The notes beneath the pieces are model-generated. The model ran no database searches and was not told the DNA's origin. It was given only the letters and a program-made list of their open reading frames with translations. This document shows positions 35,190 through 48,749 of a stretch of DNA of 64,000 nt, piece after piece (position 1 is the first letter of the stretch; each line of letters starts with the position of its first letter). A program made the translations under genes and the position numbers. Source of the DNA: Sipunculus nudus (Eukaryota; Annelida; Sipuncula; Golfingiida; Sipunculidae); contig CM049311.1 of assembly GCA_026874595.1 (NCBI GenBank), positions 19,898,176-19,962,175 on the forward strand, given 5' to 3'.

Positions 35190-38100
35190 TCTAGTAATAA
35201 TTATGACTGCATAGTTCATTAGTTAATTTCATTTATCTTTCTATAAGGGAGGCTCTCCACATGGTTTGCTTCAAGAGATATTGCTGTAACTAAATGATAT
35301 TTTAAGAATTACTAATAGCTTGCAAGTGATGGCACTAGTATGTGTGGAAACAGCCAATCAAATTCAAGGTAGGAAACATAAACAGTAATCCATACTATAT
35401 TCATAAATGTTATTGTTGTAACCTGGAAAGGTTTTAAGTATCAGCCTTTGTCATCATGATAAGTCAGATTGGTGATTATGTCCCCGCATATCTAGGCTGT
35501 TCTGATCTAAAAATAGCAACAGATGTGTTTTGCTTGGTGCATACAGGCAGTGTACACAAGTCATTTGATTGGTTAAATCACCTTGTCAATCACCTTTGCA
35601 GGCTGACCTGTTGAAGCAAGATCTCTTGAAGTGTAGCTTATTGACAGCCTTGTTTATAAGAAGATGATTTTACAAAGTTGACATAAAGATCTGAGGTGCA
35701 AAGTTATGTGTCCTGCAAGTGCTAATGAGTATACAAGCAACACAACTAAAAAAAAAGAAGTGCCATATTTAAATAGTTGAATGTTTATATTTATGATGAA
35801 GGAATGTGGTATAAATTTATTTTTGGGGTCATACTCCTCAAAACCATTGTCACTGCTCTTGGTCTATGACATACTGTGTAGAAATGTACAGTTCTAAGCA
35901 AGTATAGTCAGGCCAAACCCCACAAATTTCAAAGTTACCCTGATCCAGTCACAATAGAGATCTGGTCTAGGTCAGATCTTGATTTGGATCTTGTTGAGTC
36001 CAGTTCTAAACTAGACCACGGTAGTCCAGATTGCTACTGGGACTTGGACTAGGCCAGATCAAAATCCAGTGTCTCAGTTAAGATCTGGCCTAGGTCAGTT
36101 CTGAACTGGACTAAATTCAGAACTGGCCAGGGACATAGACATAGTCATATGTCTATGGAATGACTTCCTATGTGGAAAAATAATAATTATTAGAATGATC
36201 AGATTGTAGTTTACATGTATCTGGAATGATAATGTACTCAGTGGAAAAATGCCTGAATGACCTGATATCAACATAATTCGATAAGTTCTTTGAGTTTATA
36301 AGTTTTTGATCGCTACAGTGAATGATCAAAACATGCTGCATTTGCATACATATATAATATATACATATGAACTGCATACGCATATACAGAAATACTCCAA
36401 GAGAATATAGTGTCTGATTCATAGCTGCATATGCACTACATGCACACATATATACTGCTACTTTGATAAAATGCATTATGATTGGATGATATGGTCATTA
36501 TTGTTTCCTGGTAATACATTACATTAGTTAGTTTGGTTTGCTATATTTGGGTCAAAGCTTTAAGTATAATGGTTTTTGGCACTCCCTGCCAAAGAAAACA
36601 TCACAAGCGACAATCTGATCTCATATTCCTGGTGACAGGAACACCAGCAGTGTATTTGTGTATGTATGTATGTATGAAGTAACGTCTAGTTAAGCATGGC
36701 TGCTACAGCCTTCATATGGTCATTGTGATTGTGTAAATGGACTGAAAACACATGTTTGTATATATTGAACATATATATTCGCACTGGTTTAAAGGTTCAC
36801 ACCTGATTAATTAATAAATGTTACCATGAAATGGGATATGGGACTTACACACTGGTGTAGGTGTTAACGTCGAAGAGGAAGAAAATGCGAAGGGCTCGGA
36901 ATTTACCCCAGCTGTAATTGTATGTACTCTTGAATATTATTATAATGCATTTATGGACATATATATGCAACTTGTATTTCGACTGTTCATGGGATTCTTG
37001 CATGTTTACTACCTGCATAATTGCTGGTATCATTACTTGCACCCTTGCTGGCATACAGACAAATACCTTGAGTATTATAAAAATAAAGGGTATTGACTGC
37101 ATAAATGATAATCAACACCATCTAAGTGTTCATTTTATGAAGAGTGTGAAGCAGGTAATAATAGGCTACAGTTAAATATACTGCAGTGTACAATCAGTGC
37201 CATCTAGTTTAGATTTTGTGAACTTACTATGCTTAGATATATTTTCATACTGTTATTTTTCTTTTTCTAACTGAACATTACAAAGATTCATGAACTAAAA
37301 TAATGTAAGCATTAATTGTGCTGCCTTGAATGGCAAAATAAATAGCATGTTAGGTATTGTGTTAAAGATAAAGCTGAAATGTTCTGTAGTTTCAAGCATT
37401 GGCACAAGGTGGCACTGATGATCAAACTTGGTAATTGTAATTGTAAATCTGCTATAATTTAAACACCCATTATCCCATATTTAATGAGACCAGGCATGGT
37501 TTAGTCCTCATTGATGGAGTCAACATCACTATACACAGGAAGTTGCTGTGATCTGACTTAAATGGACGGATATATTGGAAATAAAGCGCACCCTCTCCCC
37601 ATAGAATTGTTAAACAACCAGGAGATACTTACAGCAGGTGCTGCCAAAATAAAGATGTATTATAAAGCTGTGTGTATGTGTGTGTGTGTGTGTGCAGGTA
37701 TGCATCCATGGTCTGTAAGCTAGGTTTTCTTCAGTGAGGAATTAATATCATACTGCATAGATACAGGTACATGTACTAGACATAATGTGGTGTTTACATT
37801 GTGTGGATAGACTGACAAGCTGCATTGGATGCTTAAGCCAGCTGTAAGTCACCTAGATGACAGGTTTCAGTTTATTGTAAGTCCTGTAAGGTTCATCTAT
37901 TGATCATCTTAGCTTCTTGTGTCATATATTTGTTACATTTATGTAGGACAGATGATTGTTAGTTGTGACGGGACTGCTGAGAATGAACTACACTGACTAA
38001 AAGCATGACCATCCTAGGCAGAGTTCCGACAGGCTTAAAAAATACCTGAAATTCTTGGGGTATTTTCAAGGCCTTAAGTGCTTGCATTTTGCTACTTTGA

Positions 38101-39590
38101 TGTTTTCCATGTAAATACTGATGGCTGTCTATTGGATATATTAACAAATATCTCATTATATTGGCAACTGGACTTAATTATGCATGAAATAGTTAAGGAA
38201 AGTACTGGAGTAACAAATGAATAAGTGAGCTAAAAAAAATATGACTGTGAAGACTTTGAAAATTAGATTTAAAAAATGGTGTGAGCCCTGTATTGAGATC
38301 AGCATTTACAGTTTGTATTATGTCTCCTTAATCCTGCCATGAGTTTGATAATGATATACTAGTCATTATGGTAATGGCCCAGGTGATGCAAAGTCAGTGG
38401 CACTTTTATATACAGTAAATCCTCTATAATGACCACACATGCCCTAGATGACCATCAAGCATTTGTACCAGTGATAATTTTGCTATCATTGGTCAAAACA
38501 CTGTGGGTGCTGAAACAGTTGAAAGTATTATATGCTTATAATCATGAACCATAATTTAAAATTATAAACAAAACAAATTGTTACAACTGATTTGGAAAGG
38601 CCCCCCCCCCTAAAAAAATTAATTTAATTAATTTATTAATTAATTAATTTAATAAAAATTACTGCTGACAGTGATTATTATTTATTATTTTTGTCGGTTC
38701 AATTTTTTTTGCGATTGAGCACAAAGTACTTAGTATAAATTTGGTACAGATGTTGCTGTTTGCTGCTCGTCTTAATCCTATAAAAGAAATAAGTACCTGA
38801 CTACCTGTATTTATAGTATAAGATTTCATTCATAATCATACATAAAGGCATTGTTGAAACTGGATTAAACTGTGTATTTCATACTTATTCAAGATTTGTT
38901 GTACATTTTGTATTCTTCTTTAAAGTTTTGAACACTATACAAATACTTTCTCAGTCGTCTCCAGAAATAAATTTGGAAACTTGAAACTTGAAAAAAGAAA
39001 CTTGCCCCATGTTTTTGGTCCCTGGATCTGCCAAACAATTAACATACTTTTCAATCACTGGCTCAGAAAGGGGTCAGTTTAAAAGGATTATAGAAATCTA
39101 AGAAAATTAAAAATCAGATGAAAATCTATCTTATTTAATTGGGCTAGTTTTCAGATAATTTGGTGCTTGTATGAAATAAGCAGTCTAGAATTGTTCTTTG
39201 ACCAGTTACAAGTAGGTTTTATTTAGCCTCCACTCCTGTGGTTACTAGAGGGGTAACAGTTCAGGAGTTCACCGAAACATCATAATACAAAGCCAGATGT
39301 CCTATTGGCATTCAGAGGTACTTGTATAAAAATATGAACATTTATTATAAAGTCTGCTATTTAAAAGCTGGTTAATTTGCATGGAAAATCCTTTTTTTTC
39401 AAAGCCAGTGATTTTGAATTGGAAGAGCATCATTAAGATTATGTTTCTCCTGTAGTTGGTTGTTTGTTGTTGAGCAGATTTTGATGTTATTTTATGAAGG
39501 ATAAGGGTATTATCTAATTTAAACAGTCCATTAAATGTTTGAGTAACATTAAACCAATCATATTAAAACTGATGGTCAGGTCTCTCAGCA
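35190..39590. other. Non-coding AT-rich sequence
   Basis: No gene recognised. Notable parts are a cluster of ctaggtc/gaactgg quasi-palindromes at 35950-36130, a (tg)n run at 37671-37694 and an attaatta run at 38618-38655. Confidence 0.5.
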
Positions 39591-39623
39591 GACCAATGTG
39601 ATGAACTTCATCAGAGCTGTCAC

Positions 39624-39658
39624 ACATTTGGAACAAGTCTTTTGCTTGTTCCAAATGT
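39624..39658. other. Perfect 14-bp hairpin
   Basis: ACATTTGGAACAAG, loop TCTTTTG, CTTGTTCCAAATGT. It is isolated from the known repeats. It could be a terminator-like or small-RNA-like hairpin, or chance; the stem is shorter than that of a typical microRNA precursor. Confidence 0.6.
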
Positions 39659-40429
39659 TGAACTCCACCCAGTGACAAGCACGAAAATTAGTAACATCAA
39701 TAACAAAGGTAATTTTTCTGGTTGCAGTGAAGAAAATTTTTGTTATGATTATTTTTTTTCTTTTGATAATTTTTCTTGCTATCAGAAAATGACATCTTAT
39801 GGCAAGAAATATCTTGGGATACAATGATGAAGGAAACTTTTCTGATGACAGGTAAGATAATATACCTTGTTTTTAGAAAATCTAGATATATTTTATTGAC
39901 TTTAAGCATGATGCCTATAAATCAAGAAAATATCTTGAGGATTTCTTATCAACAGAAAAATTTCTTTGGATAGGAAACATAATCTTTTCAATAAAATTAA
40001 TTACAGCAGATTGGGTTATACAGAACAAATAGAAGCACCAAGAACTTCATAAAAGTACTTCACTATGCTTCTGAAACCTCTCTGTGTGACAGAATGGTCA
40101 GTGCGTTACTTCATGCACTATTTAATACAAAGCAACATAAAGGCTACTGGTGATGTTATAGTCCCCTGGAGCATGAACGCTGATGGGCCTGTGCTATATT
40201 ATTGTGTTGAGGTCAGTGCCATAGCTGAAATATGAATATAATGTTAAATGTCAGCAAAGCATTCAATTGTGTGAAACCCTGTTGTATATCATCGCTCATC
40301 ATTGCTCATATTTATCAATAAAGGCAGTTCTCTAAATTATTGTTCTTTTATTATTGATGTTTGTATGAAAGTAAATTGAGTGTATCTTTATTGATTCTCT
40401 GTAAGCTAATTAGGGCCCCGCTTGAATAT

Positions 40430-41560
40430 GAGAGTTCCCAATTGTGATTACCCTGTCTGGGGTCTAACCCATTTCCTTTTGATTTTGGGGTTGTGAGGTC
40501 AAAGGTCAAGGTCACAGGACCTTTTTTAAAAAAGATTGTGGATGTATTTTAAGCCAAAAATTTCATCCCAAACCTTTCATCTTCCACGTGGTGCTCCTGC
40601 CTGTAGGAGAAGGTTCCTATTAATATTGGGGTCACTAGGTCAAAGTGCCCATCCATGCAAAAATTAGATAATGGATGATAAAACCAATGTGGGTAGAAAG
40701 GTTGGCTTGTAACTGACCCATGTTTTGTAAAAGCTCATTAACCTATCTAAATTCAGCTGAGCGTTGAGACCCATGGGTCCCTAGTTTATTAGCCAAGTCT
40801 GTGTGTCTGTCCTTCCAAAATTTTGTTTTAGTGATACTCCAGTTTATGAGTTTCAGACTTAACTTATGTATGGCCAAACACTAGAGCAAGAACCCTATTG
40901 AATTAGGGTCAAGAGGACAAAGAGCAGAGTCACGAGACCCCTTTTTTTAAAGTTTTAATATGCATTATAAGCAAAATTTACATTCCAAACCTCCCAATTT
41001 GCATATATTGCTCACCTCACCTGCCAATAGGGGAAGAAGCCTATTAAGTTCAATGTCAGTTTTGATTGACATTGGTTTCAAACTTGATTCATATATGGCC
41101 CACCAGTAAAGTAAGACCCCTGCTGATTCAAGGGTCATGAGATCAAAGGTCAAGGTCACATGACCCATTTCTTTAAAAAAATGTTGATGCATTTTAAGCC
41201 AAACTTTTCACCTGCCAATAAGGGATGAACCCTATTAATTTTGGAGTCGCAAATTCACAGGACCATCCATCCACAAATTTGTTTCTGGATTATAACTTTA
41301 GTTTTGAATGACATATTGGTTTCAAACTTGATTTTTATATGACCAACCACTAAAGTAAGAGCCCTGTTGATTTTTGGGACATTAGGTCAAGGTCGTAGGA
41401 TCCACTTCTTTAAACAGATAGTTGATGCATTTTAAGTAAAAATTTCATCACAAACCTCCCTCATCTACAAATGGCTCACTTGCCAATAGGAGAAGACCCT
41501 TTTTAGCTCAGCTGTCATTAAGTCATCTGGGCCATAGTGTTGGTCTTTTGTCCATTGCCT
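40430..41560. repeat. Diverged copies of the ggtcaaggtcacagg tandem-repeat family
   Basis: 'gtgaggtcaaaggtcaaggt', 'aagattgtggatg.attttaagccaaa', 'tttcaaacttgat..atatggcc' recur at roughly 280-bp intervals, matching the inverse of the intron 1 array with heavy divergence. A GACCCATGGGTC hairpin followed by CCTAG (40769-40784) is the 3' end of another element. Confidence 0.7.
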
Positions 41561-41762
41561 GGCCATCCGGCCAGCCAGTAACAGGACACGTTTTCAAAAT
41601 TTTTAATACAGTTAGACGTCCCCAAGATCTCCTATCAAACCAAAAATTTAGTCACTGAGACTTTGTCCCTTTGAGAAATTAAGCAAAAACATCTGTTTTC
41701 CAGTAAAAACCTATTGTTACACTTCAGAACTGCCCACTGGTGTTATTGTATTCATGTTTTTA

Positions 41763-43492
41763 TGCCCCCGCCACAAAGTGGCCGGGGCATATAGTTTTAC
41801 CCATGTCCGTCATTCCGAAATCAACCAGTTGTACGGACTTTTTTTCGCAATGCCTGCAAATATTGGCCTGATTTTTGGTGTGTGGGCAGATAATGACCGG
41901 TTACAGATCGAGTTCGCGTTTCGTCCCGGTTGAATTACTTTTGACCGTTTTACGGCTCCTAAACTTAGAAAATTTCATGAAAAATAGAAATTTTCATGAC
42001 AAATACACATGTACGGACTTTTTTCGCAATGCCTCCAGATATTGGCCTGATTTTTGGTGTGTGGGCAGATAATGACCAGTTACAGATCGAGTTCGCGTTT
42101 CGTCCCGGTTGAAATACTTTTGACCGTTTTACGGCTCCTAAACTTAGAAAATTTCATGAAAAATAGAAATTTTCATGACAAATACACATGTACGGACTTT
42201 TTTTGGCAATGCCTGCAGATATTGGCCTGATTTTTGGTGTGTGGGCAGATAATGACCAGTTACAGATCGAGTTCGCGTTTCGTCCCGGTTGACCTACTTT
42301 TGACCGTTTTACGGCTCCTAAACTTACGTCCCGGTTGACCTACTTTTGACCGTTTTACGGCTCCTAAACTTAGAAAAATTCATGAAAAATAGAAATTTTC
42401 TTAACAAATACACATGTGCAGCCGTTTTTAGCCCTCAGCTCATAGGCTGATGTGCTATTGTCGTCACCCAAGCTGTCCGTCTGTCCATCTGTCTGTCCGG
42501 TGTCTGTCCGTCCGTCCGTCCGTTCCGCGTCTGTTAACTTTTACCTTGTGAGCGGGATATCTCTAAAAGGATTCCCCGTTGGAATTTTATTTCATCAGTG
42601 AAGATGTATATCGATAAAATCTCGGTCAAGTTCGAAGATGGGTGACCTTGACCCATTTTTCTACATTTTAGAGCTGATTATAGAAAAACACTCAGAAGTT
42701 TATATCTCAGGAACCATTGTGTGGATTTTCACAAAATTTACTATGATCATTGGGACTGATAGTCTGTATGTGCTGCACAATTTTGGTGGTGCCACCTGCA
42801 ATTTCTGATTTTTTAATGAAATTTTATCGGATTTTTTTCAATTTTGGCCTTTTGTGCAGGATATCTCCAAAGGTATTCAACACAGGAACTTCATTTCTTC
42901 AGTGCTATTGCATTATATTTACAAAATCTTGGTCAAGTTCAAAGATGGGTGATCTTGACCTACTTTTCAAGGTCACAGAGCTTAGTATAGAAAAAAACTT
43001 AGGAGCTTATTTCTCAGGAAGCATTTGGTGGATTGTTATGAAACATGGTATATATCTCTCCAATTTAAATTTATAAATGATTATCAACTTTTGCTAATAT
43101 TCTAGTTTCGCAATACAATGCTAACAGATACTGGCCTAATGTTAGGTCTGTGGGCGCATAATGACCACTTACAGATCGAGTTCGCGTTTCGTCCCAGTTA
43201 ACCTATTTTTCACCATATGACAGATCCTGAACATAGAAAATTTCATGATAGACAGAAATTTTCATGAAAAATGCACATATATGGACTTTTTTTCACAATG
43301 CCTGCAGATACTGGCCTAATTTTTGGTGTGTTGCTTGATAATGACCCTTTAGAGATCGAGTTTGCATTTTGCCCTTGTTGACCTACTTTTGACCATACAA
43401 CACTTCCTGAACTTAAAAAATTTTTACAAGATTTAACAAATGTTTCTAATTTGCCCCAGGCGGGGGCATTCGTGTCGTTCCGACACATCTAG
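41763..43492 (+). mobile_element. Helentron-like element, TGCCCCCGCC family
   Basis: Subterminal inverted repeat TGCCCCCGCC (41763) and GGCGGGGGCA (43460). The 3' end is a perfect hairpin GTGTCG TTC CGACAC (43472-43486), then AT, then CTAG (43489-43492) followed by T. The interior has ~180-bp tandem units starting 'gtacggact' at 41831, 42011 and 42190, plus two more diverged units at the right. There is no coding capacity. Confidence 0.75.
42428..43095 (+). mobile_element. Repeat inserted within the TGCCCCCGCC element
   Basis: After a partial tandem unit the sequence changes to 'ttagccctcagctcataggc...gtctgtccgtccgtccg', then two diverged units ('gcgggatatctctaaaagga', 'gtgcaggatatctccaaagg'), before the host unit resumes at 'cgcaatacaatgctaacaga' near 43110. 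The start style is shared with the 44430 element. Confidence 0.55.
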
Positions 43493-44363
43493 TTTATAAC
43501 TTTTCCTGCAAATATTTCCTATTTACATACCATAAATTATGTCAATATTGCATAAATATTTGAAGTTAAGGGCTCAAACATAATGCATTTTGTAAAAAAT
43601 CAGGAAATATATTTACTCACCTAACAAGATAATTACTGAAGCTAGAGACTTTTTTCTCAATGATATAACTTCATTTAATCAAGATTAAATTATATACCAG
43701 AAATCAGATAAGAATTTTGTAAACTTTTTAAGTTATTAGCATAATTATAAAAAAGGTTACCTTAAATTTGCCCCAACTTTTTCTTGTCTGTGGATTTGAT
43801 TACACAACATGCACACATAAGGATTCAATCTGTTAAATCTGAAATTTGAAAATAAATCTCCAAAGTAAGGCCAGTTAATGAAATTTCTGGAGGCTCTTAT
43901 TGTATTCACTTGCTTGGTCAAGCAGCCCGCTTTAGTCACTGGTGGTCATTCAATGCAGCTCTTTCTGCTTACCTGATACGTAATGGGTCACTTGGGAGAA
44001 GGGGTCACAGATGACAGTAATTTTCATATCACCCCCCCCCCCCCCCACCACCATCACCAGGTGTAATGCAAAAATTGTTATTGTTTGAAATGTATTTCCT
44101 TAATTGTTAAGCTGCTTCCACTATTTGGTTCAAACTAGTCCTAACTAAATCAAGGAGTTATCCATAATGCCATGTTGTGGTAATGTAACAGTTTTAAAGA
44201 AATTTATTTTCTTTTAAATAATTTAACAAATTAAAATATAATTAAACCCATCAGGAAGATAATTTGACAATAAATAAGCCAAATTATGGATAAATTAAGG
44301 TGCAATTTTAAATTGTAAATTCTGAATCAAGTTATATTTTCAGATATTTAGTGTTTCGCAAAT

Positions 44364-44368
<5 letters not shown>

Positions 44369-44421
<53 letters not shown>
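44369..44421. repeat. (TA)n microsatellite
   Basis: About 26 TA units, directly preceding the element that begins 'tttttagctcagctgac'. Confidence 0.97.
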
Positions 44422-44424
<3 letters not shown>

Positions 44425-44425
44425 T

Positions 44426-46185
44426 TTTAGCTCAGCTGACTAAGTCATCTGAGCCATAGCGATCACCCTTTTTTCCGTCGGCCGTCCGGCCATCCGGCCG
44501 TCTGTCCTTTAACAAGGCACAAATCGTAACCACTGGACCTGGAATCTTCTAACTCAACATGCAGAGAGGTCCATGAATAATCTCCTTGGAAACCTGGAAT
44601 TAGGTCTCTGTTATCCATATTCTATAAGCTATGGGGCTCCGAAGTACCCCCAGAATAATAAAAAAATTGATACAAAAGCTCAAGTATCCGAACAACTAAT
44701 GCATTGATCACCATGATTCTTAGCATGGATATTGATCATGGAGTGTTTCATCAGTTTCTGTAGACTGGTGGCGCCACCTGTATTTTTTCGATTTTTTACG
44801 ATTTTTTTCTCTATTTTGGGGACCTCAAAAGGTGCCATCATCTGTTAACAGGGCACAAATTGTAACCGATAGACCTGGAATCTTCTCACTTTACATCCAG
44901 AGAGGTCCATGAACAGTCTTCTTAGAAACCTGGAATAAGGTCTCTGTTACCCATATTCTTTAAGCTATGGGGCTCCGAAGTACCCCCAAGAATAATGAAA
45001 AATTTGACACAAAGCTCAAGTATCTGAACAACTAATGCATTGACCACCATGATTCTTAGCATGGATATTGATCATGGAGTGTTTCATCAGTTTCTGTAGA
45101 CTGGTGGCGCCACCTGTATTTTTTCGATTTTTTACGATTTTTTTTCTCCATTTTGGGGACCTCAAAAGATGCCGTCATCTGTTAACAGGGCACAAATTGT
45201 AACCGCTGGATCTGAAATCCTCTCACTTTACATCCAGAGAGGTCCATGAAAAGTCTTTTTAGAAACCTGGAATTAGGTCTCTGTTATCCATATTCCTTAA
45301 GCTATGGGGCTCCTAAGTACCCCCAAGAATAATGAAACATGTGACACAAAAGCTCAAGTATCTGAACAACTAATGCATTGACCACCATGATTCTTTGCAT
45401 GGATATTCATAATGGAGATTTTCATCAGTTTCTGTAGACTGGTGGTGCCACCTGTATTTTTTCGATTTTTACTATTTTTTATCTATTTTTGAGACCTTAA
45501 AAGATGTGGTCATCTGTTAACAGGGCTCAAGAATCTTCTCACTTTACATCAAGAGAGTACATGAAAAGTCTTCATGGAAACCTGAAACTAGGTCTCTCTT
45601 ACCCATATTCTCTGAGCTATTTGGCCTATAAGCAACCCCATCATGATTAAAAATTTGAAACCAAAGCAGGGCACAAATCATAAACATTGGACCTGGAATC
45701 TGCTAACCTAAAATCAGGGAGGTCTATGAAAATCTCCTTTGAAACGTGTATTTAGGTCTCTCTTATCCATATTATTGAGCTATAGGGCTTATTAATATAA
45801 GCACCCCTCAGAATAATTGAAAATTTGATACCAAAAGAGGACACAAATCATAACTTTTGGGCCCAGAATCTTCTAACTTGACATCCTGAGAGTTCTCAAA
45901 AGTTCTCAGGCTCCCCGGAAACCTGAAATTAGGTCACAGTGAACTATATTCTTTGGGGTATGTTTGAGCACCCTAGAAATAATGCAAAAACACACAAATT
46001 GTCAGATTCCTCATAAAAGGCCGGTTGGTTTGTCATCAGATTTGTTTTGATTATGGGTTTTGATGAACTTAAGCTAATATGCATGAACAATGATGCCATC
46101 TACATTACCTTAATTAATTGTCTGTGGAAGGACATATTGTCAATATGTCAGTCGGCTGAGCGTCATGACCCATGGGTCACTTGTT
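44426..46185 (+). mobile_element. Hairpin-ended element with ~335-bp tandem units
   Basis: Begins 'agctcagctgactaagtcat', ends with the inverted 'cagtcggctgagcg' and the 14-bp palindrome TGACCCATGGGTCA (46166-46179) followed by CTTGTTAG. Units start near 44507, 44840 and 45178 ('aacagggcacaaattgtaac'), with decayed units at 45510, 45665 and 45835. There is no gene inside. The same family supplies the fragment in STRAP intron 2. Confidence 0.75.
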
Positions 46186-46189
46186 AGCC

Positions 46190-47040
46190 AAACTGTGAGC
46201 TTATGCGATGGTGTGGCGTCGTCCGTCGTCTGTACGTTAACCCATACAATCTCGATAACGGCAGGAGTTAGCATCACCATATTTATGCCAAAAATTAGTC
46301 ATCTAAGAAAACCTTGATTATTTTTCTGCATTTTCTTAGAATTTATAGGGAAATAACTAAAAAAAAACTTTAAAAAATCTTTATCTTAGAAACTGTTCAG
46401 CCAAATTGATCAATATTTCACATAAATGATTCCTTGAACAATCTCAAGTTTGTCGAATGGTTTAAGTACGGTGATTTTTGGCCGATTTACAGGAAGTTGA
46501 ACTTGTCATCTGTCCAAAAACGCATAGTAAAATTACAATTTCAGAAACGGCTGGAGCTATCATCACAAATTTTTTTATGCAAATAGTGTTCACATGAGTC
46601 ATATTTAAAATTGAGGTAATGGTGGCGCCACCTGCATCAATCTTTCCAATCTTCTCATCAGTCTTGTACAGGGATCCTTAGACATCAGTACTTAATCCAT
46701 AATTTCTCAGGAATAGCAGGTGCTAGCGTCCCTTAATTTTATGCAAAAATCTGTCACATATCAAATGTTTTGGGATTGAGCGTTTTGTGGCGCCACCTGG
46801 ATTAACTTACATTTTATAGGGGAAAAACTAAAACAGTTTTCTTCTCTGAAATCATTCAGCCAAATAGCTCAATATTTCACAGAAGTGATCCCCGAGACCA
46901 GCTCTCTCAAGTTTTGGTTTGATGAATTTTAGCCGAGTTCAAAGATATGGAAATCAGTCATTTATAAAGTAAGCATACTAACATAACAATCTCAGAAACA
47001 ATAGTGCAAACGTTGTTCACGTGACTCATATGTATTTACC
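46190..47040 (+). repeat. Interspersed repeat, 'gcgatggtgtggcgtcgtcc' family, copy 1
   Basis: Shares 'gttagc.aactgtgagc..atgcgatgg', 'cgtcgtccgt', 'cagaaacggctggagctatc' and 'ggtggcgccacctgcatc' with 48750-49640. No coding capacity. Confidence 0.7.
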
Positions 47041-47529
47041 TTTTTTTTAGGTTAGAAACCTTGTAATATTAGCCACTTTCACCTTAAATTTTTTTAATGA
47101 TGAAACTAAAGCTGGTTTAATTTTTCACAAGAATGTTTAAGGATAGCGTTTCTTTAATTATAAGATAAGGAGGGATTCATTGATTTTTGGTAGAATCATA
47201 GAAAGCTTAAGTTTGTCTTGAGGCCATTAATAAGCTTATTTCAAGTTGAGGGCTGCAATAGTCATCTTCTGCAAAACAGTTGTTTCAATTTATGTAACAT
47301 TGCACAAAAATGATTCTTAGGTGACCTTCGTTCAAGTTTACTTAAATGGTATTTGGCACAATTATAAGACCTTAAAAGATGAAAGTACTGCATCTTTTAT
47401 TATTCTAAACATTTTTATGAAAAAAAAAATCTAATGAATGCATCAGCTTAAAAAAAAGTCATTTTAGCCAAAGTCTTTCAGTATGAGTAAACAGATTTAC
47501 CGACATGCCAATATTGTGTCTGTATCTAT

Positions 47530-47870
47530 AAATAGCTTGGCAGACTGCCAATTATTTCAGATTTGGCAACAGGTCACAGGTCAGTATGGATCTATTTATA
47601 GCTTTGGCAGACTGCTAACTGTATCAGAATCGACAACAGGTCAAGAGTTCACTCAGTGCAGTTTCTGCATTTTATTTATAGCTTTGGCAGATTGCTCACT
47701 GCATCAGATTTGGCACCAAAGTTCAGCCTGGATCCAGTTAAACCTTAAAAAGACTGCCAACTGTGACAGATTATGCAACAGGTCAAGTAGTCTTTCAGTT
47801 CAGCCAGGTACAGGTCAAAAGTTCACTCAGTCTAGCCAGGTGCTGGTAAAAAGTTCACTCAGTGCTGTAG
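47530..47870 (+). repeat. Degenerate ~75-bp minisatellite
   Basis: 'atagctttggcagactgc' recurs at about 47530, 47600 and 47679, with a decayed copy near 47752. 'aacaggtca' and 'gttcactcagt' also recur. A 130-codon open frame crosses it but looks like a by-product of the repeat. Confidence 0.65.
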
Positions 47871-48749
47871 CTTGAGCCAGAAATTTGTCATAGTTCACTC
47901 GGGGCAACTGCCTTTCTCACCTAAGCCTGGTCAGCCAAGTGCATCAAACTCAAAGGAAATTTGATGTATTGGCCTGATATTTTGACCTGTCTATGCGTCT
48001 TTGATGGCTTTCTCGTTCACAAGACCGGTGTTGCCAAGTACAATGACTTTTGTACAGTGTAAGTGCAAGCTTATTTCTATGGAGGAATTTGATATATCAG
48101 CCTAAAATTGGGCATTTTTATACATATCGGATAGCTTTGTCGTATACAAGACTGAAGGTGCCACATACAATAATTTTTGCACAGTCTGTTTCCCTGCTTA
48201 TTTCTCAGGAGGGGTTTGATATATAAGTCTGAAATTGGGCATATGTATATATCTCTGATAGCTTCGTTGTACAAGTGGTGCTAGCTACAATCTCTTCTGT
48301 GTTGTGTACACCCATGCCAGAATTTCAGCAGTGATGTTTGTGTAATTGCTTCTTGTTCAAAATGTTTAGTACTTGCATTGTTCATATACATGTTACACAT
48401 GTACTTGAAAAGTAATGGTCCAACATTGAAGCATTATACCTTGTGTATATCCCATTGCACAGGTTCGCATTAGGTCTGAAGGCATTGTTTTGACAAAAAA
48501 TAAATACATGTGTATACATAATGTGTTGTTATCTGAACAATTAGGGATAAATGATGTAATTAAGAATTGTGATTCAGCTATATCTATATTTAGATACACA
48601 TGTTATATTGCAAATGTATAAAATTTATTAACCTAAAAAAAATTGATGTAAAAAAAAAAGAATTAGGGTCTTATGGAAACATTTTAAATAATTTATTGCC
48701 TTAGCAGAATATGATTAAATTTATTGGCTTTGTTTGTCCATCTCTCAGT

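Noticed and set aside
36168-36476. 102-codon minus-strand ORF with cysteine-rich segments
   Set aside because: Low-complexity AT-rich sequence (catatata runs) with no domain, no convincing splice context and no relation to neighbouring genes.
42750-43076. 108-codon ORF
   Set aside because: It lies in the nested repeat inside the TGCCCCCGCC element, with no domain signature.
47483-47875. 130-codon ORF
   Set aside because: It crosses a ~75-bp degenerate minisatellite, and its repeated residues follow the DNA repeat. There is no domain or start context.
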